Position numbers and translations under genes: made by a program | Shown here: positions 35,843 to 42,869 of the stretch, one piece after another | Layout of the letters: the number at the start of each line of letters is the position of its first letter | How positions within the stretch are numbered: position 1 is the stretch's first letter | Notes under the pieces: model-generated | Databases searched by the model: none | The model's input: the letters and a program-made list of their open reading frames with translations, nothing else | Told to the model about the DNA's origin: nothing | Source of the DNA: an uncultured Ruminococcus sp. | Lineage (GTDB): Bacteria > Bacillota > Clostridia > Oscillospirales > Acutalibacteraceae | NCBI GenBank assembly: GCA_902762375.1 | Contig: CACWNY010000006.1 | Span: forward strand, 1 to 42,869 | DNA length: 42,869 nucleotides | Reading direction: 5' to 3'

Positions 35843-36259
35843 TTGAACGCTATAGTACATCATGGTATAAAAGGTCAGCGATGGGGAGTCAAAAATGGAC
35901 CTCCGTACCCGATAGAAAAACATCACATAACAAGAAAAGACAAAGTGAAAAAAGCATTTGATATAGCTAAGAAAGATATTCTGTTGCCAGAGGTTAAAAA
36001 GGTAGCTATAATAAGTGGAGTTTCGGCTTTAGGGGTAGCGATGGCTTATGTAAGTTTAACTCCGCAGGTCAGAGATTTTACTTATAAAGCTGTTCAGAAG
36101 ATTGCAAGGTCTAAAACTGAAGATGTTTTTCGATATACCAATATGGGAGCTGGTTTTATAAAACGAACTATCACTTCACAACCAGCACGAACCGGATTAA
36201 AAATAGTTGGAGCTGTAAATACTGGTGTGGTGATAAATAAAACAAAAAAACAAATTTAA
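35843..36259 (+). CDS. KWGxRR-tagged late protein 4 (138 aa)
   Basis: The shortest version of the tag: VHHGIKGQRWGVKNGPPYP starts at residue 5. A TTG is used as start, with GGGTGA about 7 bases upstream; no ATG precedes the motif. One membrane-like helix (about 52-70, VAIISGVSALGVAMAYVSL) and a basic end follow. Not otherwise recognised. The repeated pattern of tag plus basic plus hydrophobic segment fits an internal or ejected virion protein. Confidence 0.55.
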   Translation: MNAIVHHGIKGQRWGVKNGPPYPIEKHHITRKDKVKKAFDIAKKDILLPEVKKVAIISGVSALGVAMAYVSLTPQVRDFTYKAVQKIARSKTEDVFRYTNMGAGFIKRTITSQPARTGLKIVGAVNTGVVINKTKKQI

Positions 36260-36274
36260 AGACGAGGGAATTGT

Positions 36275-36454
36275 ATGACTATGAAAGAATTAGAAAATTT
36301 TGCTTCTTTGTTTGGAGATAGTTCTAAAAAATTTGAAAAGACATCGTTACAAGGTGCGTGGCAAAAATATGCAAATCCTAATCTAATACCGCTTGAAGAA
36401 GGAGCTTGGGAAAGAGCTGTTGTTGAAAAATACAGTACGGACAGTAAAGATTAA
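36275..36454 (+). CDS. Small late protein (59 aa)
   Basis: ATG 5 bases after GAGGGA, TAA at 36452-36454. Helical, soluble (MTMKELENFASLFGDSSKKF, SLQGAWQKYANPNLIPLEEG). No recognised family. Followed by a terminator-like hairpin before the portal gene. Confidence 0.5.
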   Translation: MTMKELENFASLFGDSSKKFEKTSLQGAWQKYANPNLIPLEEGAWERAVVEKYSTDSKD

Positions 36455-36458
36455 TGCT

Positions 36459-36491
36459 GTAAAACACTTTGTATAAGCAGGGTGTTTTTTT
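36459..36491 (+). terminator. Terminator-like hairpin
   Basis: AAAACACT/GGTGTTTT stem followed by seven T, inside the late operon before portal; possibly an attenuator. Confidence 0.55.
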
Positions 36492-36519
36492 CATGTTTAA
36501 AATGAGGTGAAAATTCAAA

Positions 36520-37758
36520 ATGGAGATGTCATTTGGTTCCAGGCTTAAACAGGCTTGGAACGCTTTTTTTAACAAAGACCCCACAGACTACTACAAAGAC
36601 ATAGGAGCAAGCTATTATTACCGTCCTGACAGACCACGACTGACGAGAGGTAATGAAAAGTCGATAGTAACAGCCGTTTATAACCGTATCGCATTAGATG
36701 TATCAGCAATGGCAATAATGCACACAAGACTTGACGATAACGACCGTTATTTAGAAACGATAGAATCAGGTCTGAATAACTGTCTGACACTTGAGGCAAA
36801 TCTTGACCAGACAGGGGACGCTTTTAAGCAAGATATTGTGATGTCAATGCTTGATGAGGGTTGTGTGGCGATTGTTCCTGTGGACACTACTATGAACCCG
36901 AATATTACCAATTCTTATGATATTCTCACAATGAGAACGGGTAAAATTCTGGAATGGCACCCACAACATATCAAAGTCAGGGTTTACAATGAACGCACCG
37001 GAGAAAAAGAAGATATTTTAGTGGCAAAGAAAACCGTTGCGATTATCGAAAATCCTTTGTATGCGGTAATTAACGAGCCTAACTCTACTATGCAAAGACT
37101 TATCCGAAAATTAAGTCTGCTCGATGTGGTTGACGAACAAAGCAGTGCTGGAAAGCTGGACTTGATTATACAGTTGCCGTATATTATCAAGACCGACGCA
37201 CGACGAAAACAGGCGGAGAACCGCAGACAGGACATTGAGCGACAGTTAGCAGGGTCTAAGTATGGTATTGCTTATACAGATGGTACAGAGAGAATTACTC
37301 AACTCAACAGACCTGTTGAAAACAACCTGATGTCGCAGATAGAATACCTGACAAATTTGTTGTTCAGTCAGCTTGGCATTACGCAGGGAATTTTAGACGG
37401 TACAGCTGATGAAAAAACCATGTTGAATTACTATAACCGTACTATCGAACCAATTCTTTCCGCTATTGTAGATGAAATGAAAAGAAAATTCTTAACAAAG
37501 ACTGCCCGTTCACAAAGGCAGTCTGTTTCTTTCTTCAGAGACCCGTTCAAGTTAGTTCCTGTATCTGAAATGTCAGAAATCGCCGATAAATTTACAAGAA
37601 ATGAAATTATGTCGTCAAATGAGATAAGACAGATAATAGGAATGAAACCATCAAGCGACCCTAAAGCAGATGAATTGAGAAACAAGAACCTTAATCAAAA
37701 AGTTGAAGAAACAACAAAATTACCAAACGAGGAGGAAATTCAAAATGAAGAAATTTGA
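36520..37758 (+). CDS. Portal protein, HK97-type (412 aa)
   Basis: The order is typical of HK97-family portals: an N-terminal RLKQAWNAFF, VYNRIALDVSAMAIMHTRL, a stem region with KILEWHPQHIKVRVYNERTG, and the crown/stem helices YLTNLLFSQLGITQGILDGT and YYNRTIEPILSAIVDEMKRK. The end EIADKFTRNEIMSSNEIRQI to IGMKPSSDPKADELRN is the canonical portal tail. A dodecameric channel for DNA at one capsid vertex. Start context GAGGTGAAAATTCAAAATG. The last 14 bases overlap the capsid gene. Confidence 0.9.
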   Translation: MEMSFGSRLKQAWNAFFNKDPTDYYKDIGASYYYRPDRPRLTRGNEKSIVTAVYNRIALDVSAMAIMHTRLDDNDRYLETIESGLNNCLTLEANLDQTGDAFKQDIVMSMLDEGCVAIVPVDTTMNPNITNSYDILTMRTGKILEWHPQHIKVRVYNERTGEKEDILVAKKTVAIIENPLYAVINEPNSTMQRLIRKLSLLDVVDEQSSAGKLDLIIQLPYIIKTDARRKQAENRRQDIERQLAGSKYGIAYTDGTERITQLNRPVENNLMSQIEYLTNLLFSQLGITQGILDGTADEKTMLNYYNRTIEPILSAIVDEMKRKFLTKTARSQRQSVSFFRDPFKLVPVSEMSEIADKFTRNEIMSSNEIRQIIGMKPSSDPKADELRNKNLNQKVEETTKLPNEEEIQNEEI

Positions 37759-39472
37759 CTTCAGCGGTTGGGCAACCCGAAACAATCTTCGTTGCAGTGA
37801 CGGTCGGATGATAATGAAAGACGCTTTCAAATCGAATGACGGTCAGACTGTTCCGCTTGTATGGAACCATCAGCACAATGATGCCTATAATGTTTTGGGA
37901 CACGCACTTCTGGAAAACCGTGAAGACGGTGTTTATGCGTACTGCACACTCAACGACACCGAACAAGGCAGAAATGCTAAATCACTGATTGAACATGGCG
38001 ATGTGACTGCTTTATCCATCTATGCCAATCAGCTGCGACAGCAAGGCGGTAATGTTTTACATGGAGCAATCAGGGAAGTCAGTCTGGTGCTGGCGGGTGC
38101 AAATCCCGGTGCATACATAGATTCCATTATCAGACATGGAGAAGAATCCGATGAAGAAGCGGTAATTTACACAGGAGAATTTATCAGCTTACAACATTCT
38201 GACGAAAAAGAAGAAAGGCAGGAAAACGATATGTCAACAGCCGACACAAAAGGTAAAAACGAAAGTGAAGAAACCGTTGCCGATGTGTTCAACACACTCA
38301 GCGAAAAACAGAAAACGGTTGTCTATGCTTTAATTGGTCAGGCATTGGAAGATAACAAAAATTCAACAGAAGAGGATGATGAAAAAGTGAAACACAATAT
38401 CTTTGACAATGACGAAATTCAAAATAACGATGTTCTCAGTCATTCGGAGCAGATGGAAATTATTGCTGACGCCAAGCGTTACGGTTCATTGAAAGAAAGT
38501 GTCTTACAGCACGGCATTACTAACATTGATTATCTGTTCCCCGAAGCAAAATCTCTCAACACGCCCCCCGACTGGATTTCCAGAGAAATGGGTTGGGTCA
38601 AGAAAGTAATGGCTACCGTTCATCACACACCGTTTTCCCGTATCAAATCTATGTTCGCTAACATCACAGCAGAAGAAGCAAGAGCAAAAGGTTACATTAA
38701 GGGTCACCAGAAGCAGGACGAAGTGTTCGGTTTGCTGAAAAGAACTACTACACCGACAACCATCTACAAGAAACAGAAACTCGACAGAGACGATGTTATA
38801 GACATTACTGATTTCGATGTTGTAGCGTGGCTTAAATCGGAAATGCGTATGATGCTTGATGAAGAACTGGCAAGAGCCTTTCTTGTCGGGGACGGAAGAA
38901 TTTCTTCATCCGATGATAAAATCAACGAACTCAGCATCAGACCTATCTGGAAAGATGATGACTTGTATACTATCAAATACGCTGTTCCTGTTACATCAAG
39001 CACTACGGAAGACGAAAAAGCATTGGCGTTCATCAAAGGGGTTATTAAATCCCGTAAGAATTACAAAGGTACAGGCAGTCCTACTTTGTATACAACCGAA
39101 GATTTACTCACTGCTTGTTTACTGCTCACTGATACAACAGGCAGAGATTTGTATGATTCCGCAGACAAACTGGCAACAAAGTTGAGAGTGAAAGAAATCA
39201 TCACCGTTCCTGTTATGGAAAACCTGACAAGAACTAACGCTACCACAAACAAATCCTATGAACTCGGCGGTATTATCGTCAATCTTGCAGACTACAATGT
39301 CGGTGCAGATAAGGGCGGAGCGGTTAATATGTTTGACGATTTCGACATTGACTACAATGCACAGAAGTATCTAATTGAAACCCGCTGTTCAGGTGCATTG
39401 ATTAAACCTTATTCTGCTATTGCGGTTGAATTTGAATCAGCGATTACCACTCCCGCAGGTGGCGGTGAATAA
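37745..39472 (+). CDS. Fused prohead protease and major capsid protein (575 aa)
   Basis: Residues 1-170 are a U35/S78-type prohead protease: LVWNHQHND gives the catalytic His (42), GDVTALSIYAN the Ser (91), and AIREVSLVLAGANPGA the conserved end block. A Glu/Asp/Lys-rich scaffold-like linker (170-215) leads to an HK97-fold capsid subunit: ISREMGWVKKVMATVHHTPF, SRIKSMFANITAEEARAKGY, a domain with LDEELARAFLVGDGR, and the final LIETRCSGALIKPYSAIAVE. There is no stop or frameshift between the parts, so the protease must free itself, with the linker acting as scaffold (inference). Start context GGAGGAAATTCAAAATG. Confidence 0.9.
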   Translation: MKKFDFSGWATRNNLRCSDGRMIMKDAFKSNDGQTVPLVWNHQHNDAYNVLGHALLENREDGVYAYCTLNDTEQGRNAKSLIEHGDVTALSIYANQLRQQGGNVLHGAIREVSLVLAGANPGAYIDSIIRHGEESDEEAVIYTGEFISLQHSDEKEERQENDMSTADTKGKNESEETVADVFNTLSEKQKTVVYALIGQALEDNKNSTEEDDEKVKHNIFDNDEIQNNDVLSHSEQMEIIADAKRYGSLKESVLQHGITNIDYLFPEAKSLNTPPDWISREMGWVKKVMATVHHTPFSRIKSMFANITAEEARAKGYIKGHQKQDEVFGLLKRTTTPTTIYKKQKLDRDDVIDITDFDVVAWLKSEMRMMLDEELARAFLVGDGRISSSDDKINELSIRPIWKDDDLYTIKYAVPVTSSTTEDEKALAFIKGVIKSRKNYKGTGSPTLYTTEDLLTACLLLTDTTGRDLYDSADKLATKLRVKEIITVPVMENLTRTNATTNKSYELGGIIVNLADYNVGADKGGAVNMFDDFDIDYNAQKYLIETRCSGALIKPYSAIAVEFESAITTPAGGGE

Positions 39473-39493
39473 TCGCTTTGGAGGAATTTCAAA

Positions 39494-39826
39494 ATGGCGA
39501 AATTTTACGGGGTAATCGGTTACGGCGAAACTAAAGAAACTTCTCTTGGTGTGTGGGAAGAAGTCATTACCGAAAGGAATTACTACGGCGATGTACTCCA
39601 GTTTTCGAGGCGATGGGATTCGGGTGAAAATCTTAACGACAACCTGAACATCAGCAACAGAATAAGCATTGTAGCCGACCCTTTCGCCTATAACAATTTC
39701 CATTTAATGCACTATGTTGTATGGCAGGGAGCAAAATGGAAAATTACCAACATTGAGGTGCAGTATCCACGAATGATACTGACAATAGGGGGCGTATACA
39801 ATGAACAGACGAACGGAGTTACATAA
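39494..39826 (+). CDS. Head closure protein, DUF7253-like (110 aa)
   Basis: KFYGVIGYGETKETSLGVWE, YYGDVLQFSRRWDSGENLND, NISNRISIVADPFAYNNFH and ITNIEVQYPRMILTIGGVYN form a beta-barrel head-tail joining protein known from Firmicute siphoviruses. Position directly after the capsid gene fits. Start context GGAGGAATTTCAAAATG. Overlaps the next gene by 26 bases. Confidence 0.75.
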   Translation: MAKFYGVIGYGETKETSLGVWEEVITERNYYGDVLQFSRRWDSGENLNDNLNISNRISIVADPFAYNNFHLMHYVVWQGAKWKITNIEVQYPRMILTIGGVYNEQTNGVT

Positions 39827-40106
39827 CTTACTTACGAATATTCTCGGTTCAAGGTATGTGTATTTTCAGCCCCCAGAAACGGTAAAGATGGTTTATCCGT
39901 GTATTGTGTACAGTTTAGAAACGATTGATACACGGCAGGCAGACGATTTACCGTATACAAAAAACAGAGCGTATTCTGTTATTATCATTGACAAAAACCC
40001 TGATTCAGAATTTGTTGACAAGCTGTCAGAACTGAAACTTTGTCGGTTTGAACGACATTATACCGCCAACAATCTGAACCACTGGGTTTTCAGAATTTAC
40101 TTTTAG
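39801..40106 (+). CDS. Tail terminator / tail completion protein (101 aa)
   Basis: RRTELHNLLTNILGSRYVYF, QPPETVKMVYPCIVYSLETI, AYSVIIIDKNPDSEFVDKLS and FERHYTANNLNHWVFRIYF are blocks of a phage neck/tail-completion family with an alpha/beta fold. The order capsid - closure - terminator - tube is the normal one. The start lies within the end of the previous gene. Confidence 0.75.
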   Translation: MNRRTELHNLLTNILGSRYVYFQPPETVKMVYPCIVYSLETIDTRQADDLPYTKNRAYSVIIIDKNPDSEFVDKLSELKLCRFERHYTANNLNHWVFRIYF

Positions 40107-40119
40107 GAGGAATTTCAAA

Positions 40120-40779
40120 ATGGCTCAGATTATTTGGGACGAAATAGGCGAACGCTACTATGAAACAGGTATCAAGAAATGCGTGTTATACCCTATCAAC
40201 AACAGAGTATATTCCACAGGTGTTGCGTGGAACGGTATCACTGCTTTGACTGAAAGTCCGTCAGGTGCGGAATCCAATCCTTTGTATGCAGACGACATCA
40301 AGTACCTTAACCTGATTTCCGCTGAAGAACTTGGTGCGACAATCGAAGCGTATACTTATCCTGATGAGTTTGCAGAGTGTGATGGTTCAGCAGAACCTAC
40401 AGAAGGATTGAAAATCGGACAGCAGAAAAGAAAAATGTTTGGTCTGTCTTATGTGACAACTCATGGTAACGACACAGAGGGTACAGATTACGGTTACAAA
40501 CTGCATTTGCTTTACGGTTGTCAGGCAGCACCGACAGAAAGAGCATATGCTACTATCAACGATAGTCCAGAAGCTATCACATTCTCTTGGGAACTTACCA
40601 CTACTCCCGTTGCCGTACCAGGTTATAAGAACACTTCGCTCATCACTATTGATTCAACGAAAGTTGACGCTACAAAACTTAAAACACTTGAGGATATTCT
40701 GTACGGTACAGAAAATACAGAACCTCGTCTTCCACTTCCCGCAGAAGTTATCGGTATTCTTACCGAAACTACTCCCTGA
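40120..40779 (+). CDS. Major tail (tube) protein (219 aa)
   Basis: YYETGIKKCVLYPINNRVYS and GVAWNGITALTESPSGAESN, then YADDIKYLNLISAEELGATI and EAYTYPDEFAECDGS, followed by KRKMFGLSYVTTHGND and ISFSWEL-like beta strands, are characteristic of siphovirus tail tube subunits in Lactococcus and other Firmicute phages. Start context AGGAGGAATTTCAAAATG. It would normally be followed by tail assembly chaperones and the tape measure; here a cargo module comes first. Confidence 0.85.
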   Translation: MAQIIWDEIGERYYETGIKKCVLYPINNRVYSTGVAWNGITALTESPSGAESNPLYADDIKYLNLISAEELGATIEAYTYPDEFAECDGSAEPTEGLKIGQQKRKMFGLSYVTTHGNDTEGTDYGYKLHLLYGCQAAPTERAYATINDSPEAITFSWELTTTPVAVPGYKNTSLITIDSTKVDATKLKTLEDILYGTENTEPRLPLPAEVIGILTETTP

Positions 40780-40837
40780 TAGTTGATTTAATGTGAACTC
40801 TCTGAATGATTTCAGCAAAATATTTTTCATTCTGAGA

Positions 40838-40866
40838 TTGATTTTTTTCTGATAATGGAATACAAT
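40838..40866 (+). promoter_or_regulatory. Sigma-A promoter of the RloA/RloB module (TTGATT-N17-TACAAT)
   Basis: TTGATT, 17 bp, TACAAT, 23 bases before the ATG at 40890. A hairpin-like CTCTGAATGA/TCATTCTGAG pair (40799-40836) just before it could end the tail transcript. Confidence 0.65.
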
Positions 40867-40889
40867 AGAATTAAAAGGAGAAATAAATT

Positions 40890-42128
40890 ATGTTGTTACA
40901 GTTTAATTTTAAGAATTACAAATCATTCAGAGATGACACGACATTGGATTTAACCGCAACAGAAAGTACAAAGTATAACAACCATATTGTTAAGATAGGA
41001 AACGAAAAGGTATTACCTGTTTCGGCAATATTCGGTGCTAATGCAAGCGGAAAATCAAATGTTTATTCAGCATTTAAGTATATGTGTGTATATGTATTTA
41101 AATCTTTAGATTTTGGCAGTACATCTCGCAGTTCATATAACAGAAAATCTAAATTTATAAAACCATTTCCGTTTTTATTTGATGAAAGCAGTAAAGACGC
41201 AGAATCATTGTTTGAAGTGTATTTTACGGCGATAGAAGATGGCACAGTTGTTGTCTATAATTACGGTTTTACGATTAATAAAAACGGTGTATGCGAAGAA
41301 TGGTTAAATAACAAGACTGAAATGGAAGAAGAGTTTAAGCTGATTTTTTACAGAAATAATGAAGAACTTGATTTATCAGGTATACCACCGAAAAGAAGGG
41401 AAAATATCGAAATTGCTCTTTCTGATAAGACTTTGGTAGTATCGTTGGGAGCAGCGTTGAACATCGAAGTACTCAAAACAGTGAGCGACTGGTTTGTGGA
41501 TAATTATTGTGTCAGTTTCGGAGAGCCGACTGAAAACTTTATATTATCTCGCCTTATGCCTAACAGGTTTGATACAGATGAAAATGTAAGAAAAAAAGTT
41601 GTTGATTATTTCTCCAGTTTTGACCCATCTATTATCAGATTAGATGTTGAAATCATAAACCCGAATGATGAAGACCCTGATATACAAGTATATGCTGTTC
41701 ATAAAATGATTGATTCAGACAAAACAGGTGTTCTTCCACTTGGACAAGAATCGGCGGGAACATTAAAAATGTTTGCTCTTTATCCCGTACTGCAAGATGT
41801 ATTGGAAAATGGAAGTGTAATGTTTGTCGACGAACTCAACTCAAGATTACACCCGTTGTTGGTCAGAACATTTGTGACAACATTTTTAAACCCCGAAATA
41901 AACAAGAAAAATGCACAACTGATTTTCACTTCACACGACACTTGGCAGTTAAATAGTAATTTATTGCGTAAAGATGAAATTTGGTTTACAGAAAAAAATC
42001 AAAATGGTATTTCTAATCTTTATTCCTTAGCCGATTTTTCCGATGAAAACACAGTAGAAAATCATGAAGAAGATTATATGCTGGGAAAATATGGTGCCAT
42101 TCCTACAGTAAAAAATTTTGATATGTAA
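40890..42128 (+). CDS. RloA/AbiLi-like ATPase (412 aa)
   Basis: LLQFNFKNYKSFRDDTTLDL is the N-terminal pattern of AAA_15 ATPases. Walker A GANASGKS lies at 49-56, a signature-like LGQESAGTLK and Walker B VMFVDELNSRLHP near residue 310, and an H-loop FTSHD shortly after. The partner downstream is RloB-like, so this is the ATPase of an RloA/RloB (AbiL-type abortive infection) pair. In such systems the ATPase is thought to sense infection. Own promoter, AT-rich codon use and few TTATATT words mark it as cargo. Confidence 0.8.
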   Translation: MLLQFNFKNYKSFRDDTTLDLTATESTKYNNHIVKIGNEKVLPVSAIFGANASGKSNVYSAFKYMCVYVFKSLDFGSTSRSSYNRKSKFIKPFPFLFDESSKDAESLFEVYFTAIEDGTVVVYNYGFTINKNGVCEEWLNNKTEMEEEFKLIFYRNNEELDLSGIPPKRRENIEIALSDKTLVVSLGAALNIEVLKTVSDWFVDNYCVSFGEPTENFILSRLMPNRFDTDENVRKKVVDYFSSFDPSIIRLDVEIINPNDEDPDIQVYAVHKMIDSDKTGVLPLGQESAGTLKMFALYPVLQDVLENGSVMFVDELNSRLHPLLVRTFVTTFLNPEINKKNAQLIFTSHDTWQLNSNLLRKDEIWFTEKNQNGISNLYSLADFSDENTVENHEEDYMLGKYGAIPTVKNFDM

Positions 42129-42143
42129 AGGAAACAGTAAAAT

Positions 42144-42827
42144 ATGGCTAAATCAGAACATAGAGGTAAGATAAAACCCAGAAACCAAAATTTTAAACAG
42201 AGAGTTCCCGAATTAGGTTATTATTTTATTGTTACCGATACCGAAGAAACTGAGCAAAATTATATTTATGGTTTGAGGGATTCTATTCCTAACAGTTTAC
42301 AGGGAAAAATTGTCATAAAAGTTGTAGAAACTAGAACAAGGAATCTTGTAGACGAAGCAATGAATTTACAATCTTTAAATCCTCAATACGGTAAAATATG
42401 GATTTTGTTTGATAGAGATGAAGTTAAAAATTTTGACGGAATTATTAACTCAGCTATAAATAACGGCATAGAAGTTGGTTGGTCAAATCCTTGCATAGAA
42501 ATATGGTTTGACGCTTATTTTAACCAAATGCACACCTATCGGGATTCTGTTACTTGTTGCCGAAATTTTACTCATACCTTTAAGAGTAAAACAGGAATAA
42601 AGTATAAAAAATCAGACCGAAATATTTATGCTTTGCTTAATCAATACGGTAATGAAAAAACAGCTATTGAAATTGCTGAAAAACGGTTGAATGAACATTT
42701 GAGAAATGGCTTTACAATGCCATCGCATATGTGTCCTTGTACGACTGTTCACAGGTTGGTAAAGGAAATAGGTAGTGTCCCTAAAAGGTTGAAGAAGAAA
42801 ATTGGCGTCCGAAAAAGAAAGTATTAA
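42144..42827 (+). CDS. RloB-family protein (227 aa)
   Basis: A basic N-terminus (KIKPRNQNFKQRVP) is followed by YYFIVTDTEETEQNYIYGLR, in which the TDTEET segment stands where other RloB proteins have VEGxxTE. IWILFDRDEV (85-94) has the FDRD acidic pair, SNPCIEIWFDAYF (114-126) is the hallmark RloB block, and the C-terminus is basic (KRLKKKIGVRKRKY). RloB resembles TOPRIM-type nucleases and works with RloA/AbiLi. It starts 15 bases after the ATPase. Replacement of the TOPRIM-like Gly by Asp-Thr is a visible deviation. Confidence 0.8.
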   Translation: MAKSEHRGKIKPRNQNFKQRVPELGYYFIVTDTEETEQNYIYGLRDSIPNSLQGKIVIKVVETRTRNLVDEAMNLQSLNPQYGKIWILFDRDEVKNFDGIINSAINNGIEVGWSNPCIEIWFDAYFNQMHTYRDSVTCCRNFTHTFKSKTGIKYKKSDRNIYALLNQYGNEKTAIEIAEKRLNEHLRNGFTMPSHMCPCTTVHRLVKEIGSVPKRLKKKIGVRKRKY

Positions 42828-42869
42828 TGAATATACCGATTACAGTTTCATGAAGTTCCTTGCTCTTGG

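Noticed and set aside
709..42869. Integrase, repressor, holin/endolysin, tape measure
   Set aside because: Looked for and not seen; the late operon stops at the tail tube and cargo module, so these are presumably right of the window.
1..42869. tRNA genes, rRNA genes, CRISPR arrays
   Set aside because: No cloverleaf-like segment with GTTCRANYC, no rRNA sequence and no regularly spaced direct repeats were found.

Overview
The window (about 38% G+C by eye, strong AGGAGG-type ribosome binding sites, nearly every gene on the + strand) looks like a large part of a prophage or phage-like element in an anaerobic gut-type Firmicute (Clostridia). The organism is inferred from gene content, base composition and repeat style; no host marker in the window fixes the species. 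The left 0.7 kb looks like host chromosome: the 3' end of an IS200/IS605-type tnpB with its downstream structured RNA, a set of GGGCAACGCCC hairpins, and on the - strand the last 66 codons of a spore-coat/manganese-catalase gene (cotJC). That gene breaks off at about 709, where the phage-like DNA begins, so the element probably sits inside cotJC, with its integrase and the other half of cotJC beyond the right edge.

From 0.87 to 10.4 kb lies an early region of small genes: Zn-ribbon and possible regulatory proteins, many small membrane proteins, three paralogous DUF6353 two-TM proteins, and DUF2958 and DUF3310 proteins. Much of it is cut into terminator-promoter-gene units that share a fixed promoter-like element, TTCGCA-N14-TWTWAT-G (nine copies in the window). 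From 10.4 to 18.8 kb lies the replication region: a 1,345-residue fusion of SF3 helicase, archaeo-eukaryotic-type primase, 3'-5' exonuclease and family B DNA polymerase, then a MazG-like pyrophosphohydrolase, a probable ssDNA-binding protein and an SF2 helicase. A 136-bp MITE-like insertion with target duplication has truncated one gene at 18.2 kb. From 18.8 to 21.1 kb is a virion-adhesin-like cassette ending in a BspA-type leucine-rich-repeat protein. It is followed by a non-coding, iteron-bearing, AT-rich stretch that could be a replication origin (21.1-21.45 kb).

From 21.5 to 27.1 kb come a membrane/Zn-ribbon cassette, two overlapping PD-(D/E)XK-type nucleases and a 915-residue protein with the DFDGD signature of two-barrel RNA polymerases (YonO-like). 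A strongly structured non-coding segment (27.08-27.33 kb) leads into late genes: HNH endonuclease, head-tail connector, terminase, portal, a fused prohead protease and major capsid protein, head closure, tail terminator and tail tube. Four genes around the terminase share an N-terminal HHGxxGxKWGxRR motif. One of them carries a BECR-fold RNase-like toxin domain and is followed by a small acidic gene that could be its immunity protein.

Three autonomous cargo modules with their own promoters interrupt the late operon: an AAA ATPase plus TOPRIM-like protein (28.6-30.75 kb), an antisense EcsC plus membrane protein pair (31.1-32.25 kb), and an RloA/RloB (AbiL-type) pair (40.9-42.8 kb). No integrase, repressor, tape measure, lysis gene, tRNA or CRISPR array was seen.

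The most unexpected base-level signal is the 7-mer TTATATT. It occurs about 61 times on the coding strand in the left 25.4 kb, in all three reading frames and between genes, but only about three times in the remaining 17 kb. Its reverse complement is almost absent.
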